Positions 1-5,517 of a DNA stretch of 11,614 bases are shown here, one piece after another. Numbering within the stretch: position 1 is the first letter of the stretch; each line of letters opens with the position of its first letter. This DNA comes from an uncultured Mycoplasmatota bacterium (GTDB lineage Bacteria > Bacillota_I > Bacilli_A > RF39 > UBA660). Both the position numbers and the translations under genes were made by a program. Location: assembly GCA_947572405.1 (NCBI GenBank), contig CANPBV010000050.1:1-11614 (forward strand), in the 5' to 3' direction. The notes below the pieces were generated by a model. It was not told the DNA's origin, made no database searches, and saw only the letters and a list, made by a program, of their open reading frames with translations.

Positions 1-1
1 C

Positions 2-1099
2 CTGCTTCCAACAATCGAAGGAGAATCCATCACCCTAAACATTGATGATGTTTTTTCAGAAGAAACTTTAAAACCAACCCTTGAGGAAAGAATATGTAGT
101 GGAACGGTTAAAATTACAAAATACAAAGATGAATATATCAAAACATATGATATTACAAACTGCAACTACTGCTCTACCGACAAACGTTATAAAAGTTGGT
201 CAAAAGAAGTGAACAAAAAACCATCTAACAAATACCTCATTGATGTAATACCCTATTATAATTATTATGAAATTGCCTATTATCATTCCGCCTGGTCTAA
301 TTGGATTTCAGAAGACGAAATTGGAGAATTTGATGAAACATATCAAGTTGCCCTACCTATAAAAGAGAATGTTCTTCCAAAAATTTCTGATGAAGCAAAT
401 ATTATAGAATATGAAAAAAGTGATGCTATATGGTATAGCTATCGGGATAAAAGATGGAAATACTATCGAGATAATGGTGGAAATTATAGTAACTTCTATT
501 CCGAACAACCAGCTGGATACGCAAATAAGGATATGTCAACCCAAATATCTACTGATTGGACGGAATGGTCACTTGATTATCCAGAAAAAAAAGACTATAG
601 AACAATTTCTACACGAAGTGGCTATCGTTGGTATTATCTGGATGGAAATAAAAAAATTTATTGGAATAGTGGCGCTTATTATCCTGAACAACCTGATTCA
701 AAATATAGTAACAAGGAAAAAGAATCTGTGCAAATGTCCCGTTATCAAGACAAAATGTGGAGATGGTATAATGGAAAAAAACGTTCTTATTCTGGATACA
801 TGTCGTTACCAACAAAATCTTTCCCCATTAAAGATAATGATATATATGAATATTCTAATTGGTCCAAATATAGTGCCGAAAATAAAATTAATAATACCAA
901 TTCTTCCTACCGTGAACAGTTATCGAAAACCTATTCTAGATATCGGATTGCTTATTCCATGAAATCATTTCAAAAATTAGATTCCTATATAAGTAAAACA
1001 GAGCTTGAAGAAACCTTACAGGGAACTATTCCAGAAATTGTAGCAAGAACTGATATTGCGATTGATATTCAGTATAAATTCATTTATAGAAAAAAATAA
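2..1099 (+). CDS. Aromatic-rich tandem-repeat protein, 5' partial, probably cell-surface or secreted
   Basis: The reading frame is open to the left edge, so the true start lies outside; 365 codons are visible, ending in TAA. I do not recognise a named family. The fragment is very rich in Tyr, Trp, Ser, Asn and Lys and holds three related blocks at fragment residues about 145-177, 205-239 and 247-280. Each has an aromatic pair after Arg/Met-Trp, a short polar stretch, then Tyr...Pro...Lys-Asp/Glu. Two blocks share Tyr-x-Glu-Gln-Pro (166-170 and 227-231). W-x-x-W pairs occur at W98/W101 and W186/W189, with a decayed copy at W287. From memory, similar 'WSxWS ... YRYR' patterns occur in clostridial surface proteins. 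No membrane segment or sorting motif is visible at the C-terminus. An internal GTG at 209 lacks support as a start because coding continues upstream. The surface location is inference; that it is a real, truncated-by-window gene is well supported. Confidence 0.8.
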   Translation: MLPTIEGESITLNIDDVFSEETLKPTLEERICSGTVKITKYKDEYIKTYDITNCNYCSTDKRYKSWSKEVNKKPSNKYLIDVIPYYNYYEIAYYHSAWSNWISEDEIGEFDETYQVALPIKENVLPKISDEANIIEYEKSDAIWYSYRDKRWKYYRDNGGNYSNFYSEQPAGYANKDMSTQISTDWTEWSLDYPEKKDYRTISTRSGYRWYYLDGNKKIYWNSGAYYPEQPDSKYSNKEKESVQMSRYQDKMWRWYNGKKRSYSGYMSLPTKSFPIKDNDIYEYSNWSKYSAENKINNTNSSYREQLSKTYSRYRIAYSMKSFQKLDSYISKTELEETLQGTIPEIVARTDIAIDIQYKFIYRKK

Positions 1100-1118
1100 C
1101 TCCTATTTAGGAGTTTTT
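1098..1118. terminator. Bidirectional intrinsic terminator between convergent genes
   Basis: Seven-base perfect stem (AACTCCT at 1098-1104, AGGAGTT at 1109-1115) with a 4-base loop. It is followed by a T-run on the plus strand, and by a T-rich run on the minus strand opposite the A-run at 1091-1096. It overlaps the stop codons of both convergent genes (TAA at 1097-1099 plus; TAG at 1103-1105 minus). Confidence 0.75.
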
Positions 1119-1426
1119 AATTGAATATCTAAAATGGTATCAATTGGGATTAATTCATTATTCATTGTAATTAATTGATTCCCATTTTTTCCAATCACCT
1201 TTTTTGTAACTGTTCCACTATGGGTAGTAATTTCAACCTCAGCTTTATATATATAATTTTTAGAATTTAAAATTGCTTTAATTTTTTGATTCACATTCAT
1301 TTCAGAAAAATGTACATCTAAATTTGGTTTTTTTTCTACATTTTTAGATGCAACATATACTCTATCATTATTTTGAAGTTCTTTTTCTATTTTATTTGCA
1401 AATACTTTAGGAAGTTTTTTCTCCAT
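1103..1426 (-). CDS. Hypothetical protein, 107 aa, possible small beta-barrel C-terminal domain
   Basis: I do not recognise a family. The N-terminal part is charged and probably helical. The C-terminal half looks like alternating beta strands ending in a hydrophobic/charged IPIDTILDIQL-type segment. That outline (helix, strands, terminal 'I-P-hydrophobic-D-I' strand) loosely resembles YolD-like or other SH3-like small barrels, but this is weak inference. There is no signal peptide, membrane span or Cys. The ATG at 1426 is preferred over the upstream GTG at 1435: a GAGGTG ribosome binding site (1433-1438) sits 6 bases before the ATG and includes that GTG. It lies 40 bases downstream of the pgeF-like gene, separated from it by a terminator, so it is expressed either by readthrough or from a weak promoter in the short gap. 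Confidence 0.75.
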   Translation of the reverse strand: MEKKLPKVFANKIEKELQNNDRVYVASKNVEKKPNLDVHFSEMNVNQKIKAILNSKNYIYKAEVEITTHSGTVTKKVIGKNGNQLITMNNELIPIDTILDIQLKTPK

Positions 1427-1432
1427 TTCCAA

Positions 1433-1438
1433 CACCTC
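1433..1438 (-). promoter_or_regulatory. Ribosome binding site (GAGGTG) fixing the start of the 107-aa gene
   Basis: GAGGTG on the minus strand, 6 bases before the ATG at 1426. The alternative GTG start at 1435 lies inside this site and has no site of its own. Confidence 0.7.
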
Positions 1439-1452
1439 TAATATAGCATATT

Positions 1453-1477
1453 AAAAAAGAGTCGTTTTATGACTCCT
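1453..1477 (-). terminator. Intrinsic terminator after the pgeF-like gene
   Basis: Minus-strand stem GAGTC / GACTC (1471-1475 with 1459-1463), extendable by one G-T and one A-T pair, with a 7-base loop, followed by six T (1453-1458). It overlaps the last codons of the gene, ending the popT-pgeF unit. Confidence 0.7.
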
Positions 1478-2195
1478 TTCTTAACATTCCACTTCCACAG
1501 AAAAATCTTCCTTCCAACTCTCCAGTATGAGTGGAACGATAATGTGAAAAATAATTTAAATCACTCCCTGTATCAATTTTGGAAACAAAGATTTGAGAAT
1601 CCTGTAAGCCCTGATTTCTAAAAAAATCAGTCACGTAACCGCTTAAATCAATTGAATACAGGTTTTCTTTTACATAAGAAACATAAGGTTCCCAAGCAGA
1701 TTCTTCTCTTTGATCCGGATTTGAAAGCAAATAGCTTTCCTTTTTAATACAAGGCCCAATATAAATACTTAAATCCTGAATTTGAGAATGATATCGGTTC
1801 ATAAAAACAAAAAATAATTTTTGATGAAGATTTAAATATGTACTTCTCCAACCTAAATGAGCAAACGCAAAAATTCCCTGCTTTCTATCATAAATCGTAA
1901 AAGGAATACAATCTCCAAAATTTAAATAAATATATATATTTGGATATTTTGAAACAATGGCATCTGCCTCTATCAGTTTGTAATATAAATTTGTTTCTTT
2001 TAAAACATCTTCTTTTAATTCAACAATTACATCACTATTATCTGGTTGCATAAATAAAAACCGGTTAATATCTAAACCAATTTTCGCAACAAAATTTCTA
2101 CGATTGGAATCTGCTGTTTCTCCAAATTTTTTTGCCATATTTCCATCTACTTTTGTTGAATGAAATAAAACCAGATTCCCAAATACTTCCTTCAT
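1467..2195 (-). CDS. pgeF: YfiH/YlmD (PgeF, multicopper-oxidase-like/LACC1) family protein with altered metal site
   Basis: 242 aa, a normal length for the family. Visible family signatures: E-A-D-A-hydrophobic at 76-80, G-D-C-I-P at 94-98, A-H-x-G-W-R at 112-117, I-G-P-C at 146-149, and a C-terminal Y-F-S-H-Y-R...T-G-x-x-E-G-R block at 215-230. Family members use a His-Cys-His metal site. They are reported to act on purine nucleosides (adenosine deaminase and phosphorylase activities) and, in E. coli, to remove misincorporated serine peptidoglycan precursors (PgeF). Here Cys96 and His113 are kept with their usual 17-residue spacing, but the Gln-x-His motif expected near residue 50 reads Q50-P-D52-N, so the first His seems replaced. 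The Cys normally near the C-terminal block also seems to be missing (I-D-T-G at 207-210). Family membership is firm; activity is uncertain. A GGTGA ribosome binding site (2202-2206) precedes the ATG. The gene follows popT after 32 bases, probably in one transcript. Confidence 0.85.
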   Translation of the reverse strand: MKEVFGNLVLFHSTKVDGNMAKKFGETADSNRRNFVAKIGLDINRFLFMQPDNSDVIVELKEDVLKETNLYYKLIEADAIVSKYPNIYIYLNFGDCIPFTIYDRKQGIFAFAHLGWRSTYLNLHQKLFFVFMNRYHSQIQDLSIYIGPCIKKESYLLSNPDQREESAWEPYVSYVKENLYSIDLSGYVTDFFRNQGLQDSQIFVSKIDTGSDLNYFSHYRSTHTGELEGRFFCGSGMLRKES

Positions 2196-2227
2196 TCGAT
2201 ATCACCAGTTATAGTATAACACGATTT

Positions 2228-3058
2228 CTATGAATTATAATGACAATCTAATATTTTTGACATAAAATAGCCAATAATTAAGAAAACAAAACTAATGATA
2301 ATTGTTCCAAATGAATAATTATTTCTAAAGGTCTGTAACAACAATAATAAAATAGAGGAAAAGAAAAAAGAGCAAATAACATAATGAAAGGATACAGAGT
2401 GTTTTTCCAATAAATAAGATACAATTTTAACAGTAACCAAAACTCCGAACAAAATGCCAACGCCAAATGGTAACATTATTTGCAATGTATTGGATAAATG
2501 TGAAAGATCAAATAAATGGCTAAACGTCTCCAATAAAACAGGATAAAATCCTAGCAACATCAAAATAGCGGTTCCACTAATACCTGGTACTACCATTGTT
2601 ATTGCATCAATAATACCAAATAGCAAAACAAAAAAATAACAATTGCTTCCACTCCATATAAACGTTTCGCCTTTCCAGAAATGAATCGATACCATAAAAA
2701 TAGCAGGTATCAATAATTGAGGCAAATATTTCTTATAATTAGTTCCTACTATTTCTCGTTTCAAAGATGATGTTCCACCCAGCATCAGCCCTATAAAAAG
2801 TAACATTGTTGGAAGATAATAATGTTCTAAGGAAAATTCAATTACACCGCTCATAAAAGCGATTGCAAGCGTAATTCCTATTCCAAGAGATCCTAAAAAA
2901 AGAATATTTTTTCTAGTGTCCCGAAAAAAATGGGCTATTGCTTGTACACTTTCTTCATATATACCTAACAAAATAGCTAACATCCCTCCACTCACTCCTG
3001 GTATTATTTTACCTAGTCCTACAATAAATCCCTTGAAAATTAATTTTAAATAGTTCAT
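2228..3058 (-). CDS. popT: DUF368 family membrane protein, PopT-type polyprenyl-phosphate transporter
   Basis: 276 aa, almost entirely hydrophobic, with roughly eight membrane segments. Diagnostic DUF368 features are two related motifs in the two halves: I-I-P-G-V-S-G-G followed by L-L-G-I-Y-E (residues 18-35) and V-V-P-G-I-S-G-T followed by L-L-G-F-Y-P (156-173). This implies an internally duplicated, inverted-repeat fold. DUF368 proteins are known to return undecaprenyl phosphate, the lipid carrier for peptidoglycan and teichoic acid precursors, from the outer to the inner leaflet of the membrane. The ATG is preceded by a GAGGGA ribosome binding site. A terminator for the metal ATPase lies just upstream, and a possible TATACA -10 box (3077-3082) lacks a clear -35. 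The pgeF-like gene follows directly, giving a small envelope-related unit. The presence of this gene argues for a walled cell. Confidence 0.9.
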   Translation of the reverse strand: MNYLKLIFKGFIVGLGKIIPGVSGGMLAILLGIYEESVQAIAHFFRDTRKNILFLGSLGIGITLAIAFMSGVIEFSLEHYYLPTMLLFIGLMLGGTSSLKREIVGTNYKKYLPQLLIPAIFMVSIHFWKGETFIWSGSNCYFFVLLFGIIDAITMVVPGISGTAILMLLGFYPVLLETFSHLFDLSHLSNTLQIMLPFGVGILFGVLVTVKIVSYLLEKHSVSFHYVICSFFFSSILLLLLQTFRNNYSFGTIIISFVFLIIGYFMSKILDCHYNS

Positions 3059-3081
3059 ATATATCCCTCACTACAGTGTAT

Positions 3082-3109
3082 AAAAAAATTAAGAAATATA
3101 TTCTTAATT
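3082..3109 (-). terminator. Intrinsic terminator after the zinc exporter operon
   Basis: Minus-strand perfect 9-base stem AATTAAGAA / TTCTTAATT (3101-3109 with 3087-3095) with a 5-base loop, followed by a T-run ending at 3082. The stem is A/T-rich, which lowers confidence. The placement, 86 bases past the ATPase stop, is sensible. Confidence 0.55.
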
Positions 3110-3194
3110 CTTATCATTCCTTGCTTAATCCTATTAATACTCACTATTATTTTATACTTTTCCATGATTTTGCATTTCACATTTATCTAGTTTC

Positions 3195-5021
3195 CTAGTA
3201 TCTAATTTTATTTTTAGAAATTCGAAATGAATTAAATATCGCCAATATTGTTACACCAACATCGGCAAATATAGCAAACCAAATAGAAGAGATCCCTGAA
3301 ATGCCAAGCAATAAAACCACTATTTTCACAGTTATCGCCATAACAATATTAAATTTTATAATTCTAAGGGACTTTCTTGCAATCGCAATAGATCGAGGGA
3401 TCGTTTTTAAATCGTCATTCATGATCACAATATCACTCGCTTCTATCGCTGCATCACTTCCAATTCCTCCCATTGAAATGCCCAAATCTGCAAGCGCTAA
3501 AACAGGTGCATCATTCATTCCATCTCCAATAAACCCTAACGGTCTTTTTTTATGAAGCATTAAATTTTCCACTACTTCTACTTTTTCAGTTGGAAGCAGT
3601 TCTGCATATCCCTCATCCAATTTCAATGTTTCCTGTACACGGGATACAATTTCTTTTCGGTCTCCCGAAACCACACCTAAATAGGAAATGTTTAGTCTTT
3701 TCAATGCGTGAATACTTTCTTTGGCATTTTTCTTTATAACATCAGAAATCACAATATATCCCACATATTTTTTTTCAAAAGCGACAAATAAAATAGTACC
3801 AGTTGAAGGAATATTTGGAATCACTATGTTTCCCGCAAAAAGTTTTTCATTTCCTACAAGTACTTCCTTATTGTTAATATATCCAACGATTCCCTTTCCC
3901 GCTATTTCCTTTTGATTTGAAACTTCAAATAGGGAATGTTTTAAATTTAAAATAGAGCGTGCAATTGGGTGATTGGAATATTGTTCTATAGAACATAGAT
4001 AGTCAATAAATGTTTGTTTTTCCAATTCTGTTACTATTTCCGTTACTTCAAAAACGCCTTCTGTCAAAGTACCCGTTTTATCAAATGCCATAGAATTTAA
4101 TTTCCCTAAGGTTTCTAATTCTATACTTCCCTTTATTAAAGCTCCTATTTTGGAACATTCTCCAATTCCATAAAAGAATCCTAACGGAATAGAAATCACA
4201 AGTGCACACGGACAAGATAGTACCAAAAAAATAATAGCTTTATAAATCCAAGCACTCAGTTCATGTGTAATAAGGGTTGGAACAATTGCTATCAAAAGTG
4301 CTGAAACAACTATAATAGGGGTGTAAATTTTAGAAAACCTCGTCATAAACTGTTCCGTCTTGGTTTTTTTATCACTGGCATTTTCTATTAACTCTAAAAT
4401 CTTTGTGACCGTAGATTCCTTCATTTCTCTTTCTACCCTAATATATAAAATGCCATCAAGATTAATCGCGCCACTTAAAACAGGACTATGTGGTTCTACA
4501 ATAACTGGAATTGCCTCACCCGATAACGCTTTCATATCTAATGATGAATTTCCCTCTATTACAGTCCCATCTAATGGAATTCTTTCACCTGGTTTCACAA
4601 TTATAATATCATTTACTTTCACATTTTCTAAGGGAATTAATAACTCTCCTTTTTCCCCTTTTAATAAAGCAGTCTCACATTTTAACTCCATTAGTTTAGA
4701 AATAGAATTTCTAGATTTCGATATGGCCTTTTCTTCCAAATGCTCTCCCACTTGAAACAAAATCATAACCGTTGTTGCTTCTATTACCTCTCCTATTAAA
4801 AAAGCGCCAATTGTTGCAAGTGTCATTAAAAAACTTTCCTCAAATAGCTCTCCTTTTAAAACGCTTTTTACAGAGTCAATAACTACTTCATACCCAACTA
4901 TTACATAACTAAAAAAAATCAATATATTGGATACCAAAGCAATTTTACTAATTAATAATCCCATTATAAAAAGAAAAATTGAGATTATTATTTTCCATTC
5001 CTCAAAGTTTATTTTTTTCAT
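3195..5021 (-). CDS. cadA: P1B-2 type metal-transporting ATPase (Zn/Cd/Pb efflux)
   Basis: 608 aa. The motifs are complete: actuator-domain S-G-E-A (167-170), C-P-C in the membrane (270-272) followed by S-I-P, phosphorylated Asp314 in D-K-T-G-T, the heavy-metal H-P dipeptide (351-352), and G-D-G-M-N-D-A-P (499-506). Lys566 and Asp587 in the last two membrane helices are 21 residues apart. That Lys/Asp pair together with CPC is the established metal site of the Zn/Cd/Pb subgroup. The protein starts almost directly with membrane helices, so the N-terminal heavy-metal (GMTCxxC) domain usual in CadA and ZntA is absent. It couples ATP hydrolysis to metal export across the plasma membrane. Its ATG overlaps the TGA of the regulator (ATGA), with an AAAGGA ribosome binding site inside that gene, so the two are translationally coupled. 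The zinc-type sensor next door favours Zn(II) as the main substrate; Cd and Pb are possible. Confidence 0.92.
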   Translation of the reverse strand: MKKINFEEWKIIISIFLFIMGLLISKIALVSNILIFFSYVIVGYEVVIDSVKSVLKGELFEESFLMTLATIGAFLIGEVIEATTVMILFQVGEHLEEKAISKSRNSISKLMELKCETALLKGEKGELLIPLENVKVNDIIIVKPGERIPLDGTVIEGNSSLDMKALSGEAIPVIVEPHSPVLSGAINLDGILYIRVEREMKESTVTKILELIENASDKKTKTEQFMTRFSKIYTPIIVVSALLIAIVPTLITHELSAWIYKAIIFLVLSCPCALVISIPLGFFYGIGECSKIGALIKGSIELETLGKLNSMAFDKTGTLTEGVFEVTEIVTELEKQTFIDYLCSIEQYSNHPIARSILNLKHSLFEVSNQKEIAGKGIVGYINNKEVLVGNEKLFAGNIVIPNIPSTGTILFVAFEKKYVGYIVISDVIKKNAKESIHALKRLNISYLGVVSGDRKEIVSRVQETLKLDEGYAELLPTEKVEVVENLMLHKKRPLGFIGDGMNDAPVLALADLGISMGGIGSDAAIEASDIVIMNDDLKTIPRSIAIARKSLRIIKFNIVMAITVKIVVLLLGISGISSIWFAIFADVGVTILAIFNSFRISKNKIRY

Positions 5022-5320
5022 GCTTTTTTCCTTTCTAGTATATGTTCCATTCCATATTTTACAATACCCATGATATGATCATCCTGCAAGGAATAATAAA
5101 TTTCTTTCCCCTCTCTTCTTGATTTTACTAACTTATGATAACGCAAAATTTGTAATTGATGAGAAATAGCAGAACTTGTCATTTCCAAGCGGATAGCTAT
5201 TTCGCCTACTTTTAATTCTCTTTTTTCTAAAAGGTTTAGTATCCTTAGCCTTGTTTCATCCCCCATAATTTTATAAAATTGTCCTAGCTTCAAAAATATA
5301 TCTTTATCAACTTTTGTCAT
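5018..5320 (-). CDS. ArsR/SmtB family zinc-responsive repressor
   Basis: 100 aa from the preferred ATG at 5320. It is a winged-helix protein with a helix-turn-helix at about residues 37-60 (E-I-A...T-S-S-A-I-S-H-Q-L) and a beta wing (S-R-R-E-G-K-E-I-Y-Y). The C-terminal helix holds an exact D80-x-H82-x10-H93-x2-E96 motif, the alpha-5 zinc/cobalt site known from SmtB and CzrA. The Cys-rich alpha-3 site of CadC (ELCVCDL-type) is absent; the matching stretch reads E-L-K-V-G-E. The inferred role is to repress its own operon until Zn(II) binds and releases DNA. An upstream ATG at 5350 is open in frame, but it has no ribosome binding site and lies within the predicted operator. AGGAGG at 5325-5330 supports the start at 5320. 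The gene ends in TGA, overlapping the exporter start by 4 bases. Confidence 0.93.
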   Translation of the reverse strand: MTKVDKDIFLKLGQFYKIMGDETRLRILNLLEKRELKVGEIAIRLEMTSSAISHQLQILRYHKLVKSRREGKEIYYSLQDDHIMGIVKYGMEHILERKKA

Positions 5321-5324
5321 ATTC

Positions 5325-5330
5325 CCTCCT
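5325..5330 (-). promoter_or_regulatory. Ribosome binding site (AGGAGG) of the ArsR gene
   Basis: Full AGGAGG on the minus strand, 4 bases before the ATG at 5320. It decides against the 10-residue-longer start at 5350, which has nothing comparable upstream. Confidence 0.75.
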
Positions 5331-5354
5331 ATATTTGAATAATTGTTCATATAT
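5331..5354 (-). promoter_or_regulatory. Predicted operator for the zinc-sensing ArsR repressor
   Basis: An imperfect inverted repeat centred on TGAA-N6-TTCA (5336-5349). Its flanks extend the symmetry: nine-base arms ATATTTGAA and TTCATATAT match at 8 of 9 positions. TGAA-N6-TTCA is the core seen in SmtB/CzrA-type operators. It lies between the -10 box and the ribosome binding site, where bound repressor would block transcription. Confidence 0.7.
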
Positions 5355-5366
5355 TCATATTACTAT

Positions 5367-5397
5367 ATTATATGAAATAAATCAAGAAAATTTTCAA
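5367..5397 (-). promoter_or_regulatory. Promoter of the arsR-ATPase operon
   Basis: A perfect TATAAT -10 on the minus strand (5367-5372) with a TTGAAA -35 candidate (5392-5397). The 19-base spacing is slightly long. Transcription would start within or beside the operator. Confidence 0.55.
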
Positions 5398-5424
5398 AAA
5401 TATATGAGTTATGAAGTTATAAGG

Positions 5425-5445
5425 AAAAACAAACCATTGATGGTT
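5425..5445 (-). terminator. Possible terminator after the helicase gene
   Basis: Minus-strand hairpin AACCA-TCAA-TGGTT (5432-5445) followed by TGTTTTT. The stem has only five pairs and the T-run is interrupted. It lies 70-90 bases past the helicase stop in an otherwise featureless gap. Confidence 0.35.
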
Positions 5446-5517
5446 CTATTAAAACATCGTATTTATTTTCATCATTTCTATAAAGTGAATATCTTTCAAA
5501 AAAAGTATTTTTTGATG

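Noticed and set aside
411..962. 183-codon open frame on the plus strand
   Set aside because: Overlaps the repeat protein in another frame. The composition is an AT-rich by-product and the in-phase repeats support the longer frame.
2213..2241. Separate promoter for the pgeF-like gene (TATACT)
   Set aside because: A start from this -10 would leave the ribosome binding site at the very 5' end, and no -35 at proper spacing is present. Co-transcription with popT is more likely.
4360..4755. 131-codon open frame on the plus strand
   Set aside because: Lies wholly antisense to the metal ATPase, whose motifs prove the minus-strand frame. It has no ribosome binding site or domain.
5018..5020. TGA read as Trp (Mycoplasma code)
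   Set aside because: The TGA forms a normal ATGA stop/start overlap with the exporter at the expected ArsR length, and Trp codons in conserved positions are TGG.
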